A stretch of 23,332 nucleotides of DNA, from NCBI GenBank assembly GCA_004195335.1, contig SDWK01001034.1:1-23332 (forward strand), written 5' to 3'. Source of the stretch: Shewanella sp. (GTDB lineage Bacteria; Pseudomonadota; Gammaproteobacteria; Enterobacterales; Shewanellaceae). The notes beneath the pieces are model-generated. The model ran no database searches. It saw only the letters and a program-made list of their open reading frames with translations, and had not been told where the DNA came from. Below, in pieces: positions 1 to 8,303 of this stretch; the stretch's first letter is position 1, and every line of letters begins with the position of its first letter. The position numbers and the translations under genes were made by a program.

Positions 1-902
1 ACCCCAACACGCTGCGGTGTATGTTTCTCCCATTCGTCATGGAGATACTTACGACCATCAAACTTCTGTATGGTCATGCCTTCAGCTGGCCCGTCGGTTA
101 CCACACGTACCGGTCCCTCCCTGAGAGTAAACAGATCAGGCTTGATCACATAGGCGATGGCTGAGGGATCGTGGACATGACAGGCGTCCAGACCGACTTT
201 CTCTTTATAAAATTTAAGATAAAAACGGCTGACATCCCAGATAAATTGTCCGACTTCACCGGCTTCATCACAAAGTTTGTCCAGGTACTCTGCGGTAAAG
301 AAGCTCTGCTCGGTGACATCCAGACCAATAATCACTACGGGCCAGGAGGCACTGAAAACGATGTCGGCTGCATGAGGATCGTCATGAATGTTGGCCTCGG
401 CATAAGGGGTCACATTACCGCGGTGATCATTCACCCCGAATGCACCGCCCATGATAACGACTTCCTTGACCAGATTAACGATCTCAGGCTCAGCCTGCAG
501 GGCTAGCGCCAGATTAGTCAAAGGACCGATAGCCACCAGCGTGATCTCATTGGGCTCGGCTTTTACGGCATCAATAATATATTGATACGCGGGTCTAGCA
601 TCCGCCACGGCACTAACCTTCGAAGGCACAACCACATCACCAAGCCCTCCTTCACCGTGTACAACAACTGTAGCCCCGACAGATGGTCGTATCAATGGCT
701 TATCAGTTCCCATAGCCACATCGGCCTTAAGCTTATACTTTTCTTTTAAAAATAGGGCATTATGCGTGGCATTTTCGATAGTCGCATTACCGTAAATCGT
801 AGTGATCGCCATCAGCTCAATATCTGGATGCGCCTCTGCGAACAGGATCGCCATTACATCATCGATACCCGGATCTGTGTCTAATATAATTTTTTTTGTC
901 AT
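1..902 (-). CDS. Nucleoside hydrolase (inosine-uridine preferring family), C-terminus cut by window edge
   Basis: This enzyme hydrolyses the N-glycosidic bond of ribonucleosides to give free base and ribose, a cytosolic salvage step. Reading down from the ATG at 902-900, 300 codons stay open to the edge. Residues 8-15 read DTDPGIDD, the calcium/ribose-binding signature of the family. Further landmarks follow in the usual order: VHGEGGLGD near residue 80, AIGPLTNLA near 125, MGGA near 153, EANIHDDP near 172, LDVT near 199 and a late HVHDPSA carrying the conserved His-Asp pair. Family members are about 310-320 residues, so only some 10-20 residues should be missing. An AGGA Shine-Dalgarno lies about 11 bases before the ATG. 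The substrate subclass (RihA, RihB or RihC-like) cannot be fixed by eye. No transporter partner is visible on the right side. Confidence 0.93.
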   Translation of the reverse strand, partial: MTKKIILDTDPGIDDVMAILFAEAHPDIELMAITTIYGNATIENATHNALFLKEKYKLKADVAMGTDKPLIRPSVGATVVVHGEGGLGDVVVPSKVSAVADARPAYQYIIDAVKAEPNEITLVAIGPLTNLALALQAEPEIVNLVKEVVIMGGAFGVNDHRGNVTPYAEANIHDDPHAADIVFSASWPVVIIGLDVTEQSFFTAEYLDKLCDEAGEVGQFIWDVSRFYLKFYKEKVGLDACHVHDPSAIAYVIKPDLFTLREGPVRVVTDGPAEGMTIQKFDGRKYLHDEWEKHTPQRVG

Positions 903-1021
903 TGAATTTATCATCCTGTTTAATGGTATGCCGATATGTGCATGTTCATACTTTATCTCCCAGCGTAGGGCTCAGGGGAGTTAGATAATGAAATAATAGA
1001 AAATTTAACAGCTTAACTCAA

Positions 1022-1246
1022 TCAGTCTGGCTCATTCTCTGAAAACCACCGATAAGCAGAGCTGATATAAGTAACGAGTAGACTAAAGATAACTAATATA
1101 CGAGAAGAGTCGGCCAATGAGTGTGATAGGCCCTCAAACTTACAATAAAAAGAGAACAAATCAGTTCGTTTAAACATGCTCACTGCCAACGCACCAGCAC
1201 CTAAAGTGATAGATACCTGCAACCAGATTAGCCCAGAACTTCTCAA
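1022..1246 (-). CDS. Possible small two-helix membrane protein, unrecognised
   Basis: This 74-codon ORF from a TTG codon lies in the 420-base gap between the nucleoside hydrolase and the diguanylate cyclase, on the same strand as both. It has two hydrophobic stretches, roughly residues 6-24 and 49-63, joined by a polar loop, with an acidic C-terminal tail. I do not recognise the family. No convincing Shine-Dalgarno precedes the TTG; the upstream bases are AT-rich and an in-frame stop lies five codons before it. It could be a real hypothetical protein, the remains of a longer gene, or chance. Apart from this ORF I see nothing identifiable in 903-1324. Confidence 0.3.
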   Translation of the reverse strand: MRSSGLIWLQVSITLGAGALAVSMFKRTDLFSFYCKFEGLSHSLADSSRILVIFSLLVTYISSAYRWFSENEPD

Positions 1247-1324
1247 AAAATTTACATCTTAGTGGTATAAAATCCCAATACGACTCCCTTGGTAAGCGAG
1301 CCCCCTTAGATTCTGTTGTAAAAA

Positions 1325-2632
1325 TCACTCAGTTTCTATGCCACGTCTTAACATACCTCTATCGAACATTTTGTAACTGCTACCTTCATCAAGTTTTGCC
1401 GCATACATAGCGACATCGGCAAATTTGATTATCTCTTTTCTATCGATAGAGTCGGCAGGGGAAACTGCGACGCCGATGCTGATTGAAATATCGAGTTCTT
1501 CCCCCCCGATATTGGCAGCTTGTTCAAATTCACTGATAATATTGTTTACCACGTTTTCCACATCTACAATTTTTTTGATATCCCTTATGATGACCAGAAA
1601 TTCATCTCCTCCCACCCTAAATACCGTATCGCTATCACGTACGGCATATTTAAGACGATAAGCGGTTTCTTTAATCACTAAATCGCCAATATCGTGACCG
1701 TAAACATCGTTAATTTGCTTAAACTGATCGAGATCGATAAACAGAATGGCAATCATCCCCCCCACTTCCTGCAAGCCACCAATTGCGCCCTCAATCTCTT
1801 CAGACATAGTCAGTCTGTTCTTTAATCTGGTTAGCTCATCATGGTGAGCTTTGAAGCCGAGATCTTCCTCTCTTTGATAGACCTTTTCACTCATTACAAA
1901 GAAAGTTGAAAGTAAGTGTCCCATTTCATCATTTTTAACCACGTCACTCACATCTAGCTTATGTCCTCCCTCTAATTTCTTTACGCTGGCAAGCAGCAAT
2001 TCCAGAGGAGTGAAGAAACTCCGCCGTAAAAAGGTAATAGTCATGATGTAGAGACCAATAAACAAGACTATTTCAACGGCAACGAGTGTGGTTATCTGTG
2101 CTCTGCTCTCTCTGAAATCCCCTTTTCTCTGTTCCAATAAAACCGTTTCTGCATTGATAAACGAACTGAAGAGGCTTCTGATATTATCCATATATTGCTT
2201 GCCTCGGTTTTCGATTACGATCTGAACGGCCTTATCTTTATTATCGCCCTGAACCAATTCAACCGTCTCCTCCATCTCCTGAAACTTAAGCCGCATCTGC
2301 TTTTCTATTGAGTTCAAAGAATGTTGCTGACTGGGGTTATCTGAAGTGAGTGCTTTTAATTTAACAAAGCTCTCCTTAGCGGTAAGAACACCATTATGAT
2401 AGGGCTCCAAATAAACAGAGTTAGTTGTCAGTAAATACCCTCGTTGGCCGGTTTCAGCATCTTTCATCGCACCCGACAGTATCTGTGTTTCATTTAGCAC
2501 CTCGTGCGTATGGAGCACCCACTTCAGTTTTTCTTCACCATAGCTCTCTAGCTGGAAAGAAAAAAGTGAGTTAAAGATGGCAGCTAAAAAAAGGAAGCCC
2601 AGTAATAATGATAGCTTTAAACGAATACTCAA
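1325..2632 (-). CDS. Membrane-bound CHASE3-GGDEF diguanylate cyclase
   Basis: Predicted inner-membrane sensor that makes cyclic di-GMP from two GTP. After a first membrane helix (about residues 4-24), a periplasmic CHASE3 sensor carries the typical DAETGQRGYLLT stretch near residue 60. A second helix near 180-202 is followed by a short HAMP-like linker, then the GGDEF domain. The active-site GGDEF is intact near residues 341-345, and an RDSD inhibitory I-site sits five residues before it, so product feedback inhibition is plausible. There is no EAL or receiver domain. The frame is open back to a TTG at 2656, but I chose the TTG at 2632-2630: AAGGGAGAG lies five bases before it and it gives the normal N-terminus LSIRLKLSLLLGF, whereas the upstream TTG has no Shine-Dalgarno. 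The signal sensed is unknown. Confidence 0.9.
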   Translation of the reverse strand: MSIRLKLSLLLGFLFLAAIFNSLFSFQLESYGEEKLKWVLHTHEVLNETQILSGAMKDAETGQRGYLLTTNSVYLEPYHNGVLTAKESFVKLKALTSDNPSQQHSLNSIEKQMRLKFQEMEETVELVQGDNKDKAVQIVIENRGKQYMDNIRSLFSSFINAETVLLEQRKGDFRESRAQITTLVAVEIVLFIGLYIMTITFLRRSFFTPLELLLASVKKLEGGHKLDVSDVVKNDEMGHLLSTFFVMSEKVYQREEDLGFKAHHDELTRLKNRLTMSEEIEGAIGGLQEVGGMIAILFIDLDQFKQINDVYGHDIGDLVIKETAYRLKYAVRDSDTVFRVGGDEFLVIIRDIKKIVDVENVVNNIISEFEQAANIGGEELDISISIGVAVSPADSIDRKEIIKFADVAMYAAKLDEGSSYKMFDRGMLRRGIETE

Positions 2633-2973
2633 TCTGACTCTCCCTTCATGATTCAAAAAAACTAAAAACGATTTATGTAATCTCTATATAACTACAACTG
2701 TCAGGGGAAATAATACCTGAGGTTAGTCGTAATGCCCTGCAAGTTAGTCTTATAGATATTATAACTTGCCACTTCAGAAACGTTTGAGTTATCAGGCTAT
2801 GTTTACGGACTTATTGCAATAACTAATTAAGTACGATATCAGAAACGCAAGCCAATTCACTAAATCTAAGCTTGCTTAACTGGGGCAGCCCCCAGAGCAG
2901 ATTTTTCACTAAACCCGATACCTCATGTTATATTAGCGTCCATATTCAGTCAGGTAGTCAAAAAGGTTATTAA
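2633..2973. other. Divergent intergenic region between the diguanylate cyclase and mtnN
   Basis: No gene is seen in these 341 bases. They hold an inverted repeat TCAGG...CCTGA at 2701-2720 and a GC-rich hairpin, CTGGGG/CCCCAG with loop CAGC, at 2880-2895. The hairpin is followed by a short T run and then by the probable mtnN promoter. The hairpin lies just upstream of that promoter and could be an operator or the end of an upstream transcript. Confidence 0.6.
2905..2934 (+). promoter_or_regulatory. Probable sigma-70 promoter of mtnN
   Basis: TTCACT (2905-2910) and TATATT (2929-2934) are separated by 18 bases, about 40 bases before the mtnN ATG. The -35 box is a weak match and the -10 box a fair one. 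This is a reading by eye only. Confidence 0.4.
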
Positions 2974-3666
2974 ATGAAAATCGGTATTATTGGCGCTATG
3001 GAGCCAGAAGTTGCGCATTTAGTCGAGTCGATGGAGAATCCAAGCTCTACAACGATTGCGGGTATCGAGTTTGTAGCGGGCCAACTTGCAGGCAAAGAAG
3101 TGATTGTCACTCGTTCGGGTATAGGCAAAGTCACTGCCAGTATCGCAACAACGTTACTTATCGAAAAGTATGCGCCTGACGCAATTATTAACACAGGTTC
3201 AGCAGGTGGTTTTGTCGATACATTGGCTATTGGTGACATCATTATCTCATCTGAAGTACGTCATCACGATGTGGATGTGACCGCATTTGGCTATGAAATT
3301 GGTCAAATGGCACAACAACCCGCTGCCTTTATCCCTGATGCTGCACTGGTCAGAGCGGCACAAAAAGCCGTCGCGAGCCTAGGCGAAGTTAAAGCCATCG
3401 AAGGACTAATCTGTACCGGTGACAGCTTTATTTGTGATCCAGTCCGTACTAAGACCATGTTAGAGAACTTCCCAACCATGGCGGCATGCGAGATGGAAGG
3501 GGCGGCGATCGCTCAGGTGTGTCATCAGTTCGATGTGCCGTTTGTTGTGATCCGCTCACTTTCTGATAATGCGAACAATGACTCACCCGTCGATTTCGAC
3601 GAGTACATAGTTAAAGCGGGCCATCATTCTGCGTTAATGGTGATAGCACTTCTCAAACAGCTATAA
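2974..3666 (+). CDS. mtnN: 5'-methylthioadenosine/S-adenosylhomocysteine nucleosidase
   Basis: MtnN (Pfs) cleaves adenine from methylthioadenosine, S-adenosylhomocysteine and 5'-deoxyadenosine. It thereby relieves product inhibition of methyltransferases and radical-SAM enzymes and supplies S-ribosylhomocysteine for the activated methyl cycle and AI-2. The 230-residue length equals the family norm. It starts [13 protein letters not shown], placing the proton-donor Glu at residue 12. The purine-binding GSAGG is at 75-79, CEMEG (ribose-binding Glu175) at 172-176, and RSLSDNA with catalytic Asp198 at 194-200, all as expected. An AAGG Shine-Dalgarno precedes the ATG. It is the first gene of a same-strand run with the CbiB-like, DUF2721, YicG-like and NTF2-like genes; as I recall, mtnN next to a cbiB-type gene also occurs in Vibrio. 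Confidence 0.97.
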   Translation: MKIGIIGAMEPEVAHLVESMENPSSTTIAGIEFVAGQLAGKEVIVTRSGIGKVTASIATTLLIEKYAPDAIINTGSAGGFVDTLAIGDIIISSEVRHHDVDVTAFGYEIGQMAQQPAAFIPDAALVRAAQKAVASLGEVKAIEGLICTGDSFICDPVRTKTMLENFPTMAACEMEGAAIAQVCHQFDVPFVVIRSLSDNANNDSPVDFDEYIVKAGHHSALMVIALLKQL

Positions 3667-3749
3667 TAAGCATCACTGCTTAATAAGCGATATGCAACAA
3701 GTACAATGGATTACATATACAATTTGTTAACGCCATTTAGGTAAAGATC

Positions 3750-4733
3750 ATGGTTCCAGAGTTTGCGACACTACTGCTCAATGAGAGTCCTTTTTATCAA
3801 GGGGCCATGATCCTTATTATCAGCTTGCTGCTATCGAAAATCGCACCTCTCCCCCGTAACTTTCAGCCTATCGTCTGGTTTGGATTGTTAGCAAAAGAAC
3901 TCGCTACAAAGGTCAATCACCCGGGTCGAGCGCCATCTCAGCAACTCATCGCCGGCACCTTAGCCTGTATTTTATTGGTCTTACCCTTTTCGGCAATTAT
4001 GACCTTTCTGATGCAACTCGCCACGTTTCCCTGGTTTTTTGAATTCACCACCCTATACATCTGTCTGAACGATGAAAACTTTAAGCAGACGGCTGTAGAG
4101 GTGAAACAGGCATTGCACCAAGACGAAAAAAACAGAGCAAGAGCTATCCTCTCTCCCTGGCTCTACCGTGATACTAAGGAGCTTAGCGAAGTGGGTATTG
4201 CTAAGGCGACCATAGAGAAACTCGTCACCACTCCGGTATATGGCACAGTATCAACGATCATCTTCTTCGGTATAGGTGGGGCTCCTTTGGTACTCATCAC
4301 CAGAATGCTCAAACAACTTGAGCTTTGTTGGCCTCCCATCAATCCCAAATTTTCCTACTTCGGTAAACCTGTTTACCTGTTGAGCACCCTCCTTTTTATC
4401 GTCCCAAGTTGGTTATGGAATATCAGTATGGCGATTCAAGGCGGTCCAAAAAGTATCCTAAGTCTGTTTAAACCATTGCCCAATACCATGCCATTCCACA
4501 ACTGCGTCAATACTTGCGCTATTGCAGCGAATGTACTCAACATAGAGCTGGGTGGACCGATGAAGTTCGACGGGATAAAAATCAATACAGCACAGCTAAC
4601 CTATGGCCCAAAACCGAATGGAGAGTCGATAACAACGGCCATCAAACTGGCCAACACCACCTATGGGCTCTGGATATTCTTCGTTATATCCATGCCGCTT
4701 ATCTGGGCAGGTTTACGCTATCTTCACAGCTAA
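3750..4733 (+). CDS. Divergent CbiB/CobD-like integral membrane protein
   Basis: The protein resembles CbiB, the membrane enzyme that joins an aminopropanol arm to adenosylcobyric acid in cobalamin biosynthesis. Recognisable parts are RDTxxLxxxGIAxAxIE at 140-156, GGAPL at 176-180, a KFSYFGK segment near 200-206 and a C-terminal NCVNTCAIAANVLNIELGGP region at 251-270. Length (327) and hydrophobicity fit the family. However, the most conserved core is altered: the usual IExxxENxxDGVxxP reads IEKLVTTPVYGTVST (155-169), and the NTLD that normally follows GGAPLAMAYRAV is replaced by KQLE at about 188-191. Catalysis of the classical reaction is therefore doubtful. It may be a specialised paralogue. 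It lies 83 bases after mtnN on the same strand. No other cobalamin gene is in the window. Confidence 0.75.
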   Translation: MVPEFATLLLNESPFYQGAMILIISLLLSKIAPLPRNFQPIVWFGLLAKELATKVNHPGRAPSQQLIAGTLACILLVLPFSAIMTFLMQLATFPWFFEFTTLYICLNDENFKQTAVEVKQALHQDEKNRARAILSPWLYRDTKELSEVGIAKATIEKLVTTPVYGTVSTIIFFGIGGAPLVLITRMLKQLELCWPPINPKFSYFGKPVYLLSTLLFIVPSWLWNISMAIQGGPKSILSLFKPLPNTMPFHNCVNTCAIAANVLNIELGGPMKFDGIKINTAQLTYGPKPNGESITTAIKLANTTYGLWIFFVISMPLIWAGLRYLHS

Positions 4734-4850
4734 TATGAAGGCTAAAAGACCCGTTACTTCTTATTTACAAATTAATCTGTTTGGTATTCACAAAATCCAT
4801 TGGTATTATTCACCTTATTAACTCCCTATTTCCGCTATAGGCAATAAACT

Positions 4851-5240
4851 TTGTTTGAACATATTCATGTATCCTTGACCACTCCAGCACTCCTGTTTCC
4901 AGCAATCTCTTTGCTGTTACTGGCGTATACCAACCGTTTTTTCTCATTAGCTGCACTGATAAGAAGCCTGAGCAACAACGGTAAACCGGTTAATAGTGAG
5001 CAGCTCAAAAATCTGCGTCGAAGGATCACAATAATCAGACGTATGCAGGAGTCCGGGGTCATGAGCTTTGCGCTATGTGTCGTGTGCATGATCTTCATCT
5101 ATGTCGGACTCAATAAGATAGGCTCGGTTATTTTCGGATGTAGCCTGTTGCTGCTGCTCTACTCTTTGCTGTTATCAGTCAGGGAGATCCGTATCTCTGT
5201 CGATGCACTTAATTACCATTTGCAAGAGATGGACCAATGA
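4851..5240 (+). CDS. DUF2721 family small membrane protein
   Basis: Function unknown. The N-terminal TTPALLFPAISLLLLAYTNR stretch is the hallmark of DUF2721 proteins and forms the first helix. A basic cytosolic-looking segment with RRRITIIRRMQ follows (about residues 56-67), then two more helices at about 71-88 and 90-108 and a charged C-terminus. The start is a TTG at 4851 with only a weak AGG-type Shine-Dalgarno; it gives the normal family N-terminus, so I keep it. Its stop codon overlaps the next start in an ATGA, which indicates translational coupling with the YicG-like channel protein. In related genera I recall btuF near this position beside cbiB and yicG; here it is absent and this gene takes the place. 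Confidence 0.85.
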   Translation: MFEHIHVSLTTPALLFPAISLLLLAYTNRFFSLAALIRSLSNNGKPVNSEQLKNLRRRITIIRRMQESGVMSFALCVVCMIFIYVGLNKIGSVIFGCSLLLLLYSLLLSVREIRISVDALNYHLQEMDQ

Positions 5241-5863
5241 GCGACTGGATCTACTTTTTCGATCTGTGTGGTACCGCTGTATTTGCGCTCTCCGGAGCAC
5301 TCGCAGCAGGTCGTCATCGAATGGATCCCTTCGGCGTGATCGTTTTAGCATCAGTCACCGCAGTGGGCGGCGGCAGTATTCGTGATGCCTTGTTGGGAAC
5401 GACTCCGGTATTTTGGATCCGTGATCCGAACTACATCATCGTCATATTAATCACCGTGCTTTTGACTATGCTATTGGTGCGAAAGCCTAAGAAAGTCCCT
5501 CAACACACCTTACCCATAGCCGATGCATTTGGACTCGCTCTTTTTACTGTCATTGGTGCAGAGAAGGCCATCAGTCTTGAGTTAGGTGGCATGATAGCCG
5601 TCGTCATGGGCTTGATTACGGGTGTCGGAGGCGGCATTATCCGAGATCTCTTGTGTCGTCAAATTCCTATGATCTTAAGGACCGAAATATATGCCACGGC
5701 ATCTATCTTAGGCGGGATCTGCTACAGCCTGAGTATTCACTTAGGGGTGGTCGACAAACACGCCTTGGTGTTGGCAATAATTGTCGCTTTGACCATCAGG
5801 CTGGCCGCGATAAGATGGCACCTTTCTCTCCCCGCATTTGATCTGAAGACGAACAAACAATGA
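5237..5863 (+). CDS. YicG/UPF0126 (TRIC-like) membrane protein
   Basis: A 208-residue polytopic membrane protein built from two internally related halves. Each half carries a glycine-rich GGGxxRD motif: VGGGSIRDALLG near residues 43-54 and VGGGIIRDLLCR near 130-141. This is the signature of the UPF0126 family, prokaryotic relatives of the TRIC trimeric cation channels. Some six to seven hydrophobic helices are apparent. The length is typical. The physiological role is unclear; glycine transport or monovalent cation conductance has been proposed for family members. It starts at the ATGA overlap with the DUF2721 gene and ends in another ATGA overlap with the NTF2-like gene, so the three are almost certainly co-translated. 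Confidence 0.9.
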   Translation: MSDWIYFFDLCGTAVFALSGALAAGRHRMDPFGVIVLASVTAVGGGSIRDALLGTTPVFWIRDPNYIIVILITVLLTMLLVRKPKKVPQHTLPIADAFGLALFTVIGAEKAISLELGGMIAVVMGLITGVGGGIIRDLLCRQIPMILRTEIYATASILGGICYSLSIHLGVVDKHALVLAIIVALTIRLAAIRWHLSLPAFDLKTNKQ

Positions 5864-6339
5864 ACTTGCGATATATCTGGTTAATTTTTACTTTTTTAAG
5901 CGCACCTTCGATGGCTAACACCGGAGAGATGCCCATAGAGCAGCAACTGGCCGTGAAGTATATTCAGGCATTAACCGATCACGACTACAAAACCTTGTTC
6001 AATTTTTACAACCGGGAGAGCGTTTTTAATGACAGAACCGCAAATAAAAAATACACCGGCAGACGTCATATACTTAGCTTTCTGAAGCGTGCTCACCAAG
6101 GCGTACTCGAGTATGGGTTTAATATTGAACATATGTTTAACTCGGGCTCTCTGGTCGTGATGATCGGCAACTACCACTATAAGGGTCCCGGGGAGCAATT
6201 TGGTAAGCCCGGAAAAATTATCGATCTGGCCATTCCGGGGATCACCACGGTGAAGTTAGATATGGATACTCATAGAGTCAAAGAACACGAAGATCTGATG
6301 GACTATCAAACCATGGCGGATCAATTGGCTGTTCAGTAA
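5860..6339 (+). CDS. Exported NTF2/SnoaL-like protein of unknown function
   Basis: The 159-residue protein begins with a clear signal peptide (MNLRYIWLIFTFLSAPSMA, probable cleavage after residue 19), so it should be periplasmic. The mature part looks like an NTF2/SnoaL fold: a first helix with QLAVKYIQALTDHDYKTLFNFYNRES at about 29-54, a middle HILSFLKRAH helix near 69-78, then strands with LVVMIGNYHYKGPG (112-125) and ITTVKLDMDTHRVKEHEDLMDY (about 137-158). I cannot assign a catalytic activity or ligand. The ATG overlaps the TGA of the channel-like gene. That arrangement suggests it acts with the membrane proteins encoded just upstream, which is inference only. Confidence 0.75.
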   Translation: MNLRYIWLIFTFLSAPSMANTGEMPIEQQLAVKYIQALTDHDYKTLFNFYNRESVFNDRTANKKYTGRRHILSFLKRAHQGVLEYGFNIEHMFNSGSLVVMIGNYHYKGPGEQFGKPGKIIDLAIPGITTVKLDMDTHRVKEHEDLMDYQTMADQLAVQ

Positions 6340-6539
6340 TAAAGTCAGTTCCCCAAGCGATGGCAGGCCCCTCCAGGGCTTGTCGTCAGCCAAGAAATAT
6401 CTATCCCCTCTTCCTTGCTAAGACCTTTTCCTGCCCAAGATAAACATGCGACCAGTCCGCTTTACAGCGCACAGCCATAACCATCGACTAATATTAACCA
6501 TACAGCCATTATTTGTCCCCATGGTTCAAGGAGCTGTAT

Positions 6540-8171
6540 ATGGCGTCGGTTCCAGAGTTTACGGAAAAAAGTCCGCCAGCTAACGAAGAGTTATTTGGTC
6601 ACCCCAAGGGCTTGTATATCTGTTTTACCACTGAGATGTGGGAGCGGTTTTCGTTCTATGGCATGAAGTATCTGCTACTTATGTATCTGACCAAATATCA
6701 CCTGTTTTCCGATGGTGCAGGTCTGGAAGTTTTAGGCGCCTATGCCGGCCTGGTTTATTCATTGCCGGTGATCGGTGGCATGTTGGCCGACAGATATTTA
6801 GGAATGCGTAAGGCTGTCATATTCGGCGGAATATTGCTCTGCATGGGGCACTTTTTGATGGCTGTCGAAGGTCATCAGGCCATACAGTACGCGGCTGGCA
6901 CAGAGCTCATCTCAGATATCACACTCAACGACGGCACGACTCTAGTCGCCGGAACGGTGTTGACCAAAACAATTCAAATTCGTGATTTAGCCGCCCTTAA
7001 CATCTTTTATCTGGCCTTAGCCTTGATTGTTGTCGGTGTCGGTTTTTTAAAACCTAATATATCCACCATAGTCGGTCAGCTTTATAACAAGGACGATGTA
7101 CGACGGGATTCCGGCTTCACCATCTTTTATATGGGGATCAATATCGGCGCGTTCGCCGCGACGATTATTTGTGTCTATCTTGGCGAAACATTCGGCTGGG
7201 GCTATGGTTTCGGCGCCGCCGGAGTCGGTATGTTATTCGGCTTATTTACCTTCCTCAAGGGACAAAAACACCTCAAAGGGTTAGCCGAACCCGGCGATCC
7301 ACAACTGTTGAAGGAGAAAGTGCTGGGGCCCATCAATAAGGAACAGCTGATCTACCTCATAGCCTTGCTGAGTCTGGGGCTCATCTGGTTAGTGATCCAA
7401 CATGAGACAGTGGTTTTTGCCGCTCAACAGGTCGTATTAGTGGTAGCCGGCATAGGATTAATTGGCTATGCCGCGTTCAAAGGCACCCGAGAAGAGATGC
7501 ACCAGATGAGCGTACTGATGGTGCTCATCGCATCGACGATCGTTTTCTGGGCACTGTTTGAGCAGGCTGCGGGCTCTATGACTCTGTTCGCCGATAGGGT
7601 GATCGACCGCAACATCCTCAATATTGAGATAGCAGCGGGTCAGTTTGGCTCCCTCAATGCCGGATTTATCATGCTACTGGCCCTGCCCTTTGCGGCTTTA
7701 TGGGTTTGGCTCGACAAGTTCAAGTTAAACCCCAATATTCCGGTGAAATTTGGCTTAGGCATCATTCAAGCGGGATTAGGTTTCGGTGTACTCGTCCTGG
7801 GCTCTCATTTCCCCGATGAGGCGGGAAAGATGAGTTTGTGGTGGTTGGTGCTGGCCTACCTGCTTCATACTACTGGTGAATTATGCCTGTCGCCGGTGGG
7901 ACTTTCGGCGGTAACTAAACTGGCAATTCATAAGGTGGTCGGCCTGTCTATGGGTGTTTGGTTTTTGGCCACGGCTTTATCGGAGACCCTTGCCATGCGT
8001 CTGGGACAACTGGCTGCTATCGACAGCAGCAGTGAAACGATGACGATAGCCCAGACGACAGCGACTTACATACAGCTATTTGAGTTTTTAATGTGGACCG
8101 GAATTATCTGTGGCATCTTTATCATTATTATCTCGCCGATACTCACACGGGGCATGCATGGGGTCCGGTAA
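6540..8171 (+). CDS. POT-family proton-dependent di/tripeptide transporter
   Basis: A 543-residue inner-membrane symporter of the proton-dependent oligopeptide transporter (PTR2) family, which imports di- and tripeptides using the proton gradient. The first helix has the proton-coupling ExxERF motif as EMWERFSFYG (residues 32-41). VYSLPVIGGMLADRYLG follows in the next helices, and the second half has WALFEQAAGSM, a family-typical FxxFEQ-like segment. About 14 hydrophobic helices are apparent. The frame is open from a TTG at 6513, but the ATG at 6540 has a strong AAGGAG six bases before it and gives a normal start (MASVPEF), so I use it. It stands alone after a 200-base gap and converges with tyrS. 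It is close to the DtpA/DtpB group. Confidence 0.93.
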   Translation: MASVPEFTEKSPPANEELFGHPKGLYICFTTEMWERFSFYGMKYLLLMYLTKYHLFSDGAGLEVLGAYAGLVYSLPVIGGMLADRYLGMRKAVIFGGILLCMGHFLMAVEGHQAIQYAAGTELISDITLNDGTTLVAGTVLTKTIQIRDLAALNIFYLALALIVVGVGFLKPNISTIVGQLYNKDDVRRDSGFTIFYMGINIGAFAATIICVYLGETFGWGYGFGAAGVGMLFGLFTFLKGQKHLKGLAEPGDPQLLKEKVLGPINKEQLIYLIALLSLGLIWLVIQHETVVFAAQQVVLVVAGIGLIGYAAFKGTREEMHQMSVLMVLIASTIVFWALFEQAAGSMTLFADRVIDRNILNIEIAAGQFGSLNAGFIMLLALPFAALWVWLDKFKLNPNIPVKFGLGIIQAGLGFGVLVLGSHFPDEAGKMSLWWLVLAYLLHTTGELCLSPVGLSAVTKLAIHKVVGLSMGVWFLATALSETLAMRLGQLAAIDSSSETMTIAQTTATYIQLFEFLMWTGIICGIFIIIISPILTRGMHGVR

Positions 8172-8232
8172 TCCAGACAATAAAAATATGAAGAACAATC
8201 ATAAGGGAGTGAAAGTCATCATCGAGAACAAA

Positions 8233-8260
8233 AAAACGGCCTGTAGAGACAGGCCGTTTT
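8233..8260. terminator. Bidirectional intrinsic terminator between the peptide transporter and tyrS
   Basis: A perfect 12-bp stem, AAAACGGCCTGT with ACAGGCCGTTTT, closes on the loop AGAG. It reads as a terminator on both strands, with a T4 run on the plus side and a longer T7 run on the minus side. It serves two convergent genes. Confidence 0.92.
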
Positions 8261-8303
8261 CGGTTGTTCAAGCTGTAGCGGTTAACCGCTTAGATCCACA
8301 TTT

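Noticed and set aside
171..506. 111-codon plus-strand ORF
   Set aside because: It lies opposite the nucleoside hydrolase, whose conserved motifs are on the minus strand; no ribosome site or recognisable family.
3668..3681. AAGCA/TGCTT hairpin after mtnN
   Set aside because: Very short stem without T run; the following gene is probably co-transcribed.
6360..6385. GCCC/GGGC hairpin after the NTF2-like gene
   Set aside because: Only four to six base pairs and no T run; not enough to call a terminator.
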